Source: Antrodiella citrinella (lineage: Eukaryota; Basidiomycota; Agaricomycetes; Polyporales; Steccherinaceae). Taken from it: a DNA stretch of 18,272 nt. The notes under the pieces are model-generated. The model was given only the letters and a program-made list of their open reading frames with translations. It was not told where the DNA came from and did no database searches. How positions within the stretch are numbered: position 1 is the stretch's first letter; the number at the start of each line of letters is the position of its first letter. The stretch is taken from assembly GCA_004802725.1 (NCBI GenBank), contig SGPM01000447.1, positions 1 to 18,272 on the forward strand, in the 5' to 3' direction. The position numbers and the translations under genes were made by a program. Below are positions 1 through 9,300 of the stretch, one piece after another.

Positions 1-62
1 TCTTTATCTTGCCTCCCTGTGACGTCTCATGCCATTCAACTCCAGTTTCCTGTTTGGGAAAA

Positions 63-195
63 AGCCGCGGCTAAGCCTGAGCCAAGCCTGAGCCGGCCGG
101 CTTTGAGGCTCGACGGCTCGGCCTCAAGATTCTTGAGCCTAAGCTGGGGCTTCGTGGGCCTAAGCCGGGGCTTTGGGCCAAGCCGGAGCCGTAAC
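63..195. repeat. Degenerate GC-rich repeat (AAGCC/GAGCC units)
   Basis: Short units of the form AAGCC, AAGCCTGAGCC and AAGCCGGGGCTT recur many times in about 130 bp, partly as inverted pairs. The composition is clearly different from the rest of the window. I infer a decayed low-complexity or minisatellite-like tract. No function is visible. Confidence 0.5.
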
Positions 196-785
196 AACAC
201 TAGTGATGAACGAGTCCGGGACAATAGTGTGCGAGGATGGAATGAAAAAGGCCGGCCTTCGAAATGTGACTGACTCGGAGCAGTGAGTGGGGAAAAGGAT
301 ATTGAATCTGCGCGGCGGTCACAGCACGTAGCCGTCGTAGCGTACACATCGTCTGAACGCTCCGCGTGGCACGGATGGTTATTTGGAGACAACCTACACG
401 GCCAGGTCACGCTATTAAGATGATCTTAAAATTTCCGGGCATTCACGTAGATTTATACTCATTTGACTGACTGTTGAAAATGTGTGGGCTGTGATAGATT
501 GGACCGGTCAGATTTTCACTTCGGGTTAAATGTGTTTGAGATGAGCTTGAAATCAGGTACAGCTGACAAAGTGTATGCGCACACCAAATGTAGCACCAGG
601 GCGGAAAGAATCGGAAAATCTAGAAGCAGCCCGCTCGCACCCGCAACCAGCTGCAGCGGCGCCATAAGCATATTGCAAAACAGAGAAATGATATTTGGAC
701 TACAGGAGAACATATACGGTACAGGAACTGCTATGCCCATGCGAGGAAACAAGTCGGCGGTCATCATGGTGACTGTGGGGGCCCA

Positions 786-857
786 AAAGCGGATGTACGT
801 TCGTCGAGAGAGGGAGGATGCTCGAAAGCGGATGTACGTCCATCGAGAGGGAGGATG
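786..857. repeat. Two-copy imperfect tandem repeat, about 35-39 bp
   Basis: Unit 1 (786-820) and unit 2 (825-857) both run from AAAGCGGATGTACGT to GAGGGAGGATG, with a few substitutions and a small length difference. The second unit is followed by TGTCACAG. A purine-rich GAGGGAGGATG followed by TG is what a plus-strand polypurine tract and LTR start would look like. This could be a relic of another LTR element, but no matching second LTR or coding remnant is visible. Confidence 0.5.
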
Positions 858-1937
858 TCACAGTCTTGCTGCCACGAGACACAGCACCCGAGCAAAGACG
901 GTCAGACTCTTGCGGTCGTAGGTCTTCGCGAACACGAGCAGGGCCAGGGGCGTAGAGAGAATTCGGTGGACGGAAAGTCAAGAAGGTCACGTTCGTTTGT
1001 GTCGCGTTGAGCAACTTGGGGTTCAATGTGTTGAGTGGTGTGGTTGCGTGGGCGAAACAGAGAGAGCACAGTACTGACCGTATACATATTTGAACTTAGT
1101 AGCCTGTTGCGACAAACGACAGTGTCAGTCTGCGCGTCCCGGGCAGCTGTGGAAAATTTGTTAGTCGTTGTTCGGAGAGAATGTGAACCTTGAGTTAGGA
1201 TGTAACGAACCTTAGTACCTGCGTAGGAGGACACTGACGTAACCGCATTGTATGACTGCGGTAGACCGTAGCGTAAAACGGGTCATACAGTGGGGAGTCG
1301 TAAAGTGTGTGATTGACGGTCATAAAGCAACAGCAATGGAAATCCTGTCTGATATTCAGACAGCGATCCAGGTTGAATATATTGTACTTACGAAAGGGAT
1401 GAGCAGAACCCCTGCGATTTTGCAACGCTTGGCCGGTCGAACCTATCGAAGGAGCAGCTTCATGTGATCGCAATATGTTGTAGTTGATGGGACTTAGCGA
1501 ACGAGAAACCACGGCCACCCCAACATCCGCCCGGGTTTGCTTCAAGGACCTTCGTTCACATTCGCTTGAGATGGGGCCGGAGGTGGAAAAAGTAGATGGT
1601 CTAACTGGCAGGAGAGGGTATGACAGACTCAAAGCACGGCGGAGTGTGAGGTAATTTTGCAGCGGAAAATGACCCCTCAGAATATGTGCACACTGTCAGC
1701 ACCAGGGAATGATCTTGAGAACTTGTAGACTTACGCCACCCCTTGTTTACCGTCTCCAAACCGCCACGTCTTCTGATGCAGTATACATATTTGTGCCTGC
1801 ATGTCGAAGCTGACCGTTTGATCTCCGTGATGTCAGCTAAAGGAGTTCAGGACCAGTGATGAATTTTGCGACACAAACATACCTGTATATCAGTCTTCCA
1901 AGTGGTAGACCTTCTTGTTCAGCTCCTTTAGTGCACA

Positions 1938-2022
1938 CCACGGGTATACCCACGGGTGTCACGACCCTGACCCGTACCCGTACCCGCCAAAAACCCGTAC
2001 CCGGGTCACGGGTACGGGTATC
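1938..2022. repeat. ACCCGT/ACGGGT hexamer tract with inverted arms
   Basis: Hexamers ACCCGT (about 1969-1986) and, after a short A-rich spacer, ACGGGT (about 2004-2022) face each other and could form a hairpin with arms of roughly 16 bp. Further inverted pieces (GGGTATACCC and a nearby ACGGGTGTC) lie just left. It is a low-complexity palindromic tract about 70 bp from the LTR. I do not assign it to a known element. Confidence 0.55.
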
Positions 2023-2091
2023 TCGGCGTCAGGGCGCTTATTTTGAAATCGTCGGTGCAAACATTGAATAGCAGCCACAATAGATATGTTA

Positions 2092-2398
2092 TGATGAATA
2101 GTTTAAATACATATATGAGCTAACTATTCTAGCGACTCCTAGTAACTACTGCAAGGTTCTATAGTAATCCGGAAGGTATTTGGAACGTCCTAGAAGGTTC
2201 GTCATAGATCCTGTAGTGATAGTAAGCGCTAATGAGTCATACGGTGATGCGCATCATTCGTCGGTGAGACTCGATCGAGTAATACCAATACACCCTTTCA
2301 TACTAGTCAAATCCGGTACATAGTATGTAATCCTGTCAATAGAGTATTAGTCGTAGTGGCTGAAGAGCGGATCAAGACACGTTCAGGTATCCATAACA
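2092..2398 (-). repeat. Left LTR (3' LTR of element 1), 307 bp
   Basis: On the minus strand the LTR begins TGTTATGGATACC and ends CTATTCATCA, so it has the usual TG...CA ends. The boundaries come from comparison with 13991-14294: similarity starts at the TG at 2092 and passes at 2398 into a polypurine tract. The 118 bp 2092-2209 match 13991-14108 at every called base (one N). The core 2210-2302 is only about 70% similar by eye. The last 96 bp (2303-2398) differ at 3 positions. A TATA-like TTTAAATACATATATG (about 2101-2116) reads on the plus strand toward gene A. Confidence 0.85.
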
Positions 2399-2415
2399 TA
2401 GCCCCCCCTGTCTCG
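2399..2415 (-). other. Polypurine tract of element 1
   Basis: Read on the minus strand, the bases next to the LTR are a purine-rich run GAGACAGGGGGGGCTA directly followed by the LTR start TGTT. This is the expected site of plus-strand DNA priming. The same run, with seven G residues, sits at the same place beside the middle LTR (14295-14311). The assignment is by position and composition. Confidence 0.7.
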
Positions 2416-2439
2416 ATTTGCTCTTCTTCCTAATCCTCT

Positions 2440-4491
2440 ATGTCCCCGGTTCCTATCGCCTCTTCTTCTGATTGTCCGTATTCCTCTCCCGAGTTCGAAT
2501 CCTCTCTTTCCTTTCCTACGCCCTTCCTACTTCCAGAATTTACTAGTGAAGTCATGTCTCGGACTCACTTGGAGGCCTTGAACGACGAGGTTGCGGGATG
2601 GTTTGTTGATCCGTCCATGACCTGGGCTGATCGAACAAAACGTCTCAATCATTGTTTAGTGAGTCTCGAATCCTTGATTCTTTGGTCAGTACTGACAATC
2701 AGACTTCTTTCTAGCGATTGGAAGGTGATATGATTCTGCGGGTGCCCTTGGAATCGCTAGGACACGCTCTCCGGAACGTTCGGTACTGGTATGAGCAGTA
2801 CGGATCTGAGAGGTGTGCCAACAATCTTGAGATGGTATTCTCCAGTCGTCCGGAGTGGTTCAATACCGACAATCGCGTTCGGAACCTCGCTGTCCAAGCC
2901 AATTACTTGATCTCCCTCGGTCGGATTCTTCCTGCGTCTGGATCTTTCCCTACTTCTGCCACTCGTTTGGTCATGCGATCTCAGACCCCGCTCTTCTTTC
3001 CTGCTTCTGAGGACGACGGCCCGATCCCGTTCATAGGAGATAAGGATGTGAAGGATGAAAGTGTTTCGAGGGAAGGGTCCCAAGGGCTTGGTAAAGGCGA
3101 TGAGGCAGATAAGGTTGACGAGCCTCCGGAGTTTGATGTGGACGCGTTATTCTCTGCTGAACGTATGTCTACTTGTCTCTCGTTCTCCGATCTTTGCTTA
3201 TTCGTTCAGTAGTGATGCACAGGAGCCCTCGAGTGTACCGTTCTCAACAATCCTCCGTTCGTAATTTTCCGACGGAAGTCGATATTCCTCCTCCAGAGAT
3301 TGACGTCCCGGTTCCTCACGTTCCTCCTGCGCGTCCTCGACTTATCCTCCGTCCTCCTGCTGATCCTGTGGCTGCACCCTCTCATCTTATGATCCGTTTA
3401 CCTAGACGTTCCCCGACGGTTCCTAAGTCGGAGGTATGTTCGTTATATATCATTTTTCGTTCTCTTGCTGACTATGTAGCGTCGTAGTGGCCAAAAGAAC
3501 AATTTGCAGAATCACGATGTACGCTCTGCGTGAAGACGAACGCGAAATGTATGCAGGAGTGGATCGGAACAGGGTGTTTGCGTTGCAGCAAGAATAAGGC
3601 GTCTTGCAGTTTGAATCAGTACGCTCGTGGCGTCAAGTGGCGGTCGATACGGGCTCAGCAAGAGAGTCAGGATCTGCAGGGTGAGTTGGGTTTCTTCCGA
3701 GTGCAGTCTTTGATTCTTACTTCTTTCTCGTAGAAGAAGAATCTGCAATCGGATCTCCTTCAGTTCATTTCCCCGAACTAGAGCATGATGAAATGGAAAT
3801 CGACATTACATCTCCTGTGGTAGAGAACCCTCCTCGTTCTTCTCCTCCTCAAGTCATTCCTCCAGCGATGCCTGCACCTATGGATGTCAGCCCTTCTCTC
3901 GAGGCTTCTCTACTTCCGCAAGCGATTCGTTCTCCGTCGCCGGTCCTGGGTCACTTACGTTCCTTGCAACATTCGTTAGGATCTCCTATTCCAGTCGCAG
4001 AAGATATGGTGGATATCTCATTTCGTATGACGACACCTATTCAAGATCAGGCGGATCATTCGTTATCCTTCTCAGAGTATCCTTTATTGCGAGTATCTCC
4101 TGACATTGAAAGAGTCCCTAGGACTGCGCCCTCTGGTCCTCCGAATTCCTCTATAGCATCGTTTGCTATTCTTCCCGTTCCGTCGTCTTTCTCATCATTC
4201 CGGTCCTTCCCTGGTCCTCCTTCGTCCTCAGTATCCTATGCTTCGCTTCCTCCATCTCCGTTCATGGCTCCTTCCTCGACTGCTCCTTCTGAGCTTCGTG
4301 TGTTCAAGGAGGATGTGTTGGAGAAAATTGCTTCGGTTAGGGCGGAAATCGGAAGTCTTAGGGAGGAGGTAGTGGAGAGTCGTCGAGCGCAGAGAGAGAG
4401 AGAGGATGCGCAAGAGAAGAAGATTGGTGATCTAGAGGGTCTCTTGTCTTCCCTCGAGCTTTCTCTTCGTGGTGATTTGTCGACGCTTTGA
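2440..4491 (+). CDS. Accessory gene A of element 1: Zn2Cys6-like, coiled-coil protein, 5 exons
   Basis: This gene is antisense to gag-pol. The predicted exons are 2440-2658, 2715-3162, 3213-3433, 3488-3680 and 3734-4491, which join in frame to 612 codons plus TGA. All four introns (50-56 bp) start GT and end AG; the first has TACTGAC before the acceptor. Exons 1, 2 and 4 have exactly the same lengths as in the element 2 copy (219, 448, 193 bp), which supports the model and the first ATG. Around residues 307-336 is CX2CX6CX8CX2CX6C, matching the fungal Zn2Cys6 binuclear cluster spacing. A long Ser/Pro-rich region follows, and about residues 548-612 form a charged coiled coil. The N-terminal 220 residues are conserved between copies but not recognised. 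A DNA-binding regulator is a plausible inference only. Expression probably starts in the adjacent LTR. Confidence 0.8.
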
Positions 4492-5009
4492 TTCTCTTGG
4501 TTTTCTTTTTTTGTTTTGTAGAATATATCATGCTTGTCTTGTTATCGTGTTCGTTTTCTTGGACGGAATAGATCTTCTCTTCTGTATATTTGAACTTATC
4601 GCGTGGTCATTCAATCGTTTTTCTTTTTTCTTTTTTTGTCATAAGGTGAGTGTGATATTCGGATATCGCGCTATATAGCTGTATAGACGATCGGAATATA
4701 GTTGGATATAATTGAAAACGATGTTCAAGAGATAGTCCGAATGCGAGTGTATATGAAGAGTTCGAAGGACGAAATATGAAACATGGTATGGATAGGCGTC
4801 GTAAGAATCGTGCGAGTCGTGATGGTATGTGGGTGGATCGTGATACTCGTGAGTGAGGAGAAAGATGGATAATGATGTCGTGTGTGAAGGGCATGGGTAG
4901 AGAGAAGGCATACAGCATGGGTGATGGTGTGCAAGTCGTGAATGTAAAAATGGGAATGCGAAAATGGAGAGAGAATATTTGGATCAAGACATGGGCAAGG
5001 AGGTACGGC
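4492..5009. other. Convergent intergenic region between genes A and B (element 1)
   Basis: About 520 bp lie between the stop codons of the two converging accessory genes. No coding signal is conserved with the equivalent 16392-16847. Only short islands match, such as a TATTCGGATRTCG stretch near 4655 and a CGGAATATAGTTGGATAT stretch near 4690. It begins T-rich on the plus strand and should hold both 3' untranslated regions. I cannot place polyadenylation sites with confidence. Confidence 0.6.
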
Positions 5010-5846
5010 TTACTCGGTGATGTCAACTGGCTCAGACATAACGAAATCCTCGCTCCTTGTTCCCTCAATCCTTCCTCTAGTCATACCTCCCCCTCCAAAA
5101 AGAGCGAGGAGGGCGTTGTCGACGGCTGGCAGGTAAAGGTTGGGTTGCTCGGGTTGATACGGGTCGTCTGCGGGGATGGGACCTCCGGCGAAGGGTACAA
5201 TGCCACGGTTGGTGTTGGAGTAATCCGGTTCCTCATGCCAGCAAATCGCGCAGTAAAATTCAATGAGGCGGTTGTTGCGTGGAGTTGGTGGAAGGATTGC
5301 GAGTTCGCGGAAATGAATAGTTATCGCGTCCAGCCAAGCTGCTCCCTCTCGTCCCGCGTGTTGGCACATGAGGGCAGCACGAACAGCGTCGTTCGTCGTG
5401 TAGAAGGGAATGCGTAGATAGTTGACTCCTGGGGATATGGGTGAATCTTCATCGAACACTGCTGGAGGTGAGGGTACTCCGAGCTCGATGCATCGTTGCT
5501 TGATAGATCCATCTACCTTGACCTGATGATGTTATCCAAGATAAGTGTCGAGTTCGTTGGATAAGGTAGAATGTATATTACATACTTGACTACGCAGCAG
5601 GTTGAGTGCAAACCAGAGAGCGTCAGCGAAGTGGTCGCTCAACTTTCCTTGATACACATTGTTTTCCGTCTGAATGACTGCGTTCCGAGGTATGCCTGCT
5701 CGGAATAAGTTCCCTGTGAACCATTCAGCGGCCCCTCCAAACGCCGTCACGGTTGCATTGCCTTCTATGTTGACGAGGTCATTGGGGTACCGAGCGACCT
5801 CTTGAGCGGCGCGAACGAAGGGGACGAGTTGGCTGAGATTGCTCAT
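5010..5846 (-). CDS. Accessory gene B of element 1: 257-residue protein of unknown function, 2 exons
   Basis: Exon 1 is 5846-5586 and exon 2 is 5522-5010. A 63 bp intron (5585-5523; GTATGT...CATCAG) interrupts between codons after a LLRSQ motif. The spliced product is 257 residues, exactly as in element 2, and both exons have identical lengths in the two copies (261 and 513 bp). Conserved blocks include AFGGAAEWFTGNLFRAG, YQGKLSDHFADALWFALNLL, CQHAGR.GAAWL and CWHEEPDYSN. I do not recognise the family. No signal peptide or membrane segment is evident, so although it lies where env sits in retroviruses it does not look like an envelope protein. Gene B shares gag-pol's strand, and its intron contains stops if retained in this copy. 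A TATA-like box lies 110 bp upstream of the ATG. Confidence 0.78.
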
Positions 5847-5955
5847 GATGAATACGGAATAGGTGCGAAGAGTGGAGGCGATTGAAAAAGGTGCGGATCT
5901 GGGCTTGGTTGGGAGGGAAAAATATCAGATATCCGTAATCCGGAGTGGATCCGCC

Positions 5956-5965
5956 TAATATATAG
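5956..5965 (-). promoter_or_regulatory. TATA-like promoter for gene B (element 1)
   Basis: CTATATATTA on the minus strand lies 110 bp before the gene B ATG. The equivalent box in element 2 has the same spacing. It sits inside an 89 bp noncoding block (5935-6023) that differs from element 2 (17767-17855) at only 3 positions, which is tighter than the coding sequence on either side. That conservation is the main reason to call it a promoter. Confidence 0.6.
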
Positions 5966-6053
5966 TGTTTGTAGGTTGTAGGTCCATATGAATCCTTTCG
6001 CATAGATAACTTACATTCTTATCATTCTCGTTCGAGTCGTGTCATGCCTGCTG

Positions 6054-6374
6054 TCACAGGCGTGTCTCGCTCTTACGTTTTTCCCAGTCCTTCATGATGG
6101 CAGGCGCGTTTCGGAGCTGATTTCTCGTGAGCCATTCATCAGCTTCCGGTCCGTATCCTATGAAACGTGTCTTATACATGGAGACCTTCCTCCCGTTTCG
6201 TCCTTTCTGGCTTCGTTCCGCTAGGATGAATTCTACCTCGTATTCTGGTAATTCGGTGAAATCATTACGGTTGAGACTCTTCTTCGGCCTTGGTTCGTAC
6301 TCAGGTTTCGATGGGATGTACTTTTCCAAATGAGCGATGTTCAAAATTGGATGCATTCCATAAGAACTTGGTAA
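6054..6374 (-). CDS. Chromodomain tail of pol, cut off by an in-frame TGA (element 1)
   Basis: This is the C-terminal part of the polyprotein in the same frame as pol but separated from it by a single TGA (6377-6375). The first methionine is at 6356, giving about 100 residues. It contains LNIAHLEKY, typical of the segment after integrase, and then a chromodomain (about residues 38-85 from that Met) with YEVEFILAERS, MYKTRFIGYG and DEWLTRNQLRNAP. Chromodomains of this class direct integration to marked chromatin. Element 2 has an uninterrupted reading frame here (17874-18272) and 97% or so identical residues. Element 1 also ends four codons earlier because a CGA of element 2 is TGA here. It would be expressed only by readthrough. 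Confidence 0.8.
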   Translation of the reverse strand, partial: LPSSYGMHPILNIAHLEKYIPSKPEYEPRPKKSLNRNDFTELPEYEVEFILAERSQKGRNGRKVSMYKTRFIGYGPEADEWLTRNQLRNAPAIMKDWEKRKSETRL

Positions 6375-9300
6375 TCATAACTGATACGTCACCGGACTCA
6401 GTTTTCGGATGATTTCAAATGGTCCGTCATATTTCATTTGAAACTTCTGACCTCGGCCTTTCTCACTCCGTAGAAGTCCTAGCGAATGCACGTTCAAGAC
6501 CACTTGATCTCCTTCTTTGAACTCGTGGATCAGTCGTCCCTTATTGTAATTCTGTTGCTGGAATTGCTGAGACAAAAGTAACGCATCCTGAGCCTCCTGT
6601 CTTATTGCTTTGAATCCTTCAACAAGCTCTTGTGCTCTTGGATGGGATGAATCTTCCTTCGACGAGTCTGATCGGTCAATGCTATATCCGGGATGGAGAA
6701 ATGTTGATGTAGTTCGAGGATTGTACCCCCGTAACAAGTACGCTGGAGAAAATCCGGTCGCAGTGTGCGGCATGCTGTTGTAAGCGAGCTGAATACTTCC
6801 TACTTTCTCCTTCCAGTCGTTTCGCTCCGGTCCTACGTATGCCCTCAGCGTGATTTCCAAACCTTGATTTAGAATCTCCGTTTGGCCGTCAGCCTGAGGA
6901 TGATAAGCTGTTGTCAAAGATCTCTTGATGTCCATGAGGTGACAGACTTCTTTCCAGAATTCACCTCTCCACCTGACGTCCCTATCCGAAATGATCTGTC
7001 TTGGTAATCCGTACTCGTTGAAAACGTGCTGTACTAGTAACATAGCCGTTTCTTGCTCCGTAATGGTCGTCTTGCATGGGATAAAAATACCATATTTCGT
7101 CAATTTGTCGACTATGACTAGTATATTATCATATCCATTCGAGTCGGGAAGTTCGGGGATAAAATCCATTGAGATTACTTCGAAAGGTTGTTGCGGTATC
7201 GGAATAGGCACAAGGAGTCCTGTACCAGGATGTCGGCGAGGTTTCGCCTTCTGACAAATATCGCACGAAGATACATACCCTTTGATGTCTCGCGACATCC
7301 TCTGCCAGTAGTAGTGAGTGGCGATTTTGTTGTATGTTCGGTGATATCCTGCATGGGCTCCTTCCGTGATATTGTCATGGACTTCTTTGACGAGGTTTAG
7401 TCGGCTTGCATCTGGTACGCAAAGTCGGTTGTTTCCATTGCTGTCTTCGAAAAATAGTAAGCCATCCTCTCGTAGGAAATACCGACTGTATTCCGGGACT
7501 ACTATTCCTTCCGAAGTTTTCAGTAGATGAATGATGTGTCCGAAAACCTTGTCCTTGACATATCTGTTCTTCCATTTCTCCAGTTCTTCAGAAGAGATAT
7601 CAACCATTAAGGAGAATGACCGTGATGTGGCGTAATTGCGTACTTGAATGCCTGATTCCGTTTGAAACTCCTCAAGTAGTATAGCTGATTCCACTTCACT
7701 CTCTTCTTCTTCTAGAGTCCTTGTGTACCGTGTTGCTACTTTCAAAAGCCTTTGTTCGAATTTAGGACTTAATTCATCATACATTGATCTGAGCGGATCA
7801 TCCACCTCTTCTCGTAAGGTTAACGACGGCGAGGGATCTTCTCCTGGACTGTCTTGATATGGTACCCTTCGTCGTAACCGTGAAATAGGGTCAACATTTG
7901 AATGTACTCTCCCCGCACGATGAATGATCTTGAGATATGGGTATGCTGAAAATACAGTACCCCATGTGAGGAGTCGTCGGTTCACATTCTGAAAAGTTTT
8001 GCTCCATGTTAACGCAGCGTGATCCGTGATTGCTGTTAACGGTACCCCTTCAATGTATACTTGGAATTTGATTAGGGCCTCCTTTAGAGCTAACACTTCT
8101 CGTTCCGTAGGAGAGTAGTTTCTCTCTGCTGCCTTCAGAATTCGTGACCAATATCCGATGACTCTTTCCATGAATACTGTTGTGTCCTCGAAAGTGTCAG
8201 CCCATTTCTGCTCCTCCACGATTGGATCGTCCTCTCCTGTGATGGCTGTGACAAGACGAGGAACATCTTGGTTGGAATCGTACGCTTTCTTCAACCGATC
8301 ATACACTTTGGTTCCTCGAAGGTCATGTATTCGAATGGGTTGCACTTGCTGTAGTATACCAGCTAATCCGTAATCACAAGCATCTGTATATAGTCGATAC
8401 GGTCTATCGGCCATAGCATAAGCTCGTACAGGGGCGTTGGTGAGAACTTCCTTGCATAGGTCGAACGCTTCCTGATGAACTGGTTCCCAAACCCATTTGT
8501 TCTCCTTTCGTAATAGCTTAAATAGCGGGGCTGCTATCCAGGCGTAGAACGGTACATATGCAGAGAAGTATACCATCATCCCAAGAAATGTTTGTAGCTC
8601 CTTCACATTCCTAGGTTCTTTAAGAGCAATGATACCGTCGACCTTCTCCTTATGCGTTGAGATACCTAGACGTGATACCTTCTGTCCTAATAGCAACAAC
8701 GATTGGTATCCAAAATGACATTTCTTTGGTGATAGCGTTAAACCTTGTTGTTCTATCGCACCTAGGACGTCCTTGAGGTGATCTATATGTTCGTTGAAGG
8801 TCTTAGAGAATACAACGATATCGTCGATGTATACTAAGGCGAAAATCCATAAGAACGGAGCTAGAATGCCCTGCATGACACGTTGGAATATACTCGGACC
8901 ATTATGATAGCCAAACGGCATCCTCTTGAATTGATGAAGTCCGCGATGTGTCCTGAACGCTAGTTTCTCCCTGTCTTCCTCGGCTATGGATAATTGCGTA
9001 AATCCGGATAATGCGTCTAGCGTAGATAACCATTGACTTCCTTGAAGAGTTTGTAAGATATCGTCTTGTCGTGGAATCGGAAATTCATCTCTGATAGCAC
9101 GTTCATTTAGTTTCCTAAGGTCTATCACCATACGTGGCTTCCCGTTGCGATACACAATAAACACTGGTGCAGCCCAAGGACTTCTTGATGGCTCGATGAC
9201 GCCTTGATGCAACCAAGTGTCCATCTGTTTGTCTATTACTTCACGGTTCGCGGGAGACATCGGAAAAGGAGCTAGTGAGATAGGTTGAGTATTCGGTTTC

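Larger units (their letters stand above)
1..2091. other. Flanking DNA without a recognisable gene
   Basis: I see no credible protein gene here. Open frames reach only about 145 codons, overlap each other on both strands and carry no family motif I know. The stretch starts GC-rich (roughly 60-280) and becomes AT-richer toward the LTR. It contains the three repeat structures listed separately. It is host or older-repeat DNA into which element 1 inserted. The five bases before the LTR (TGTTA, 2087-2091) are the candidate target-site duplication, but the matching copy cannot be tested because the other end of element 1 runs straight into element 2. Confidence 0.6.

Noticed and set aside
484..1632. 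Opposing frames of about 145 codons in the flank
   Set aside because: No motif, no sensible composition and no second copy for comparison. Lengths are expected by chance in GC-balanced DNA.
4607..5417. Several overlapping open frames between genes A and B on both strands
   Set aside because: They are Ser/His/Tyr- or Val/Gly-rich, overlap each other and are not conserved in element 2. They shadow the gene B exon or intergenic DNA.
5010..5846. Gene B as a retroviral envelope protein
   Set aside because: The position fits env, but there is no signal peptide, transmembrane helix or furin-like site, and a low number of cysteines.
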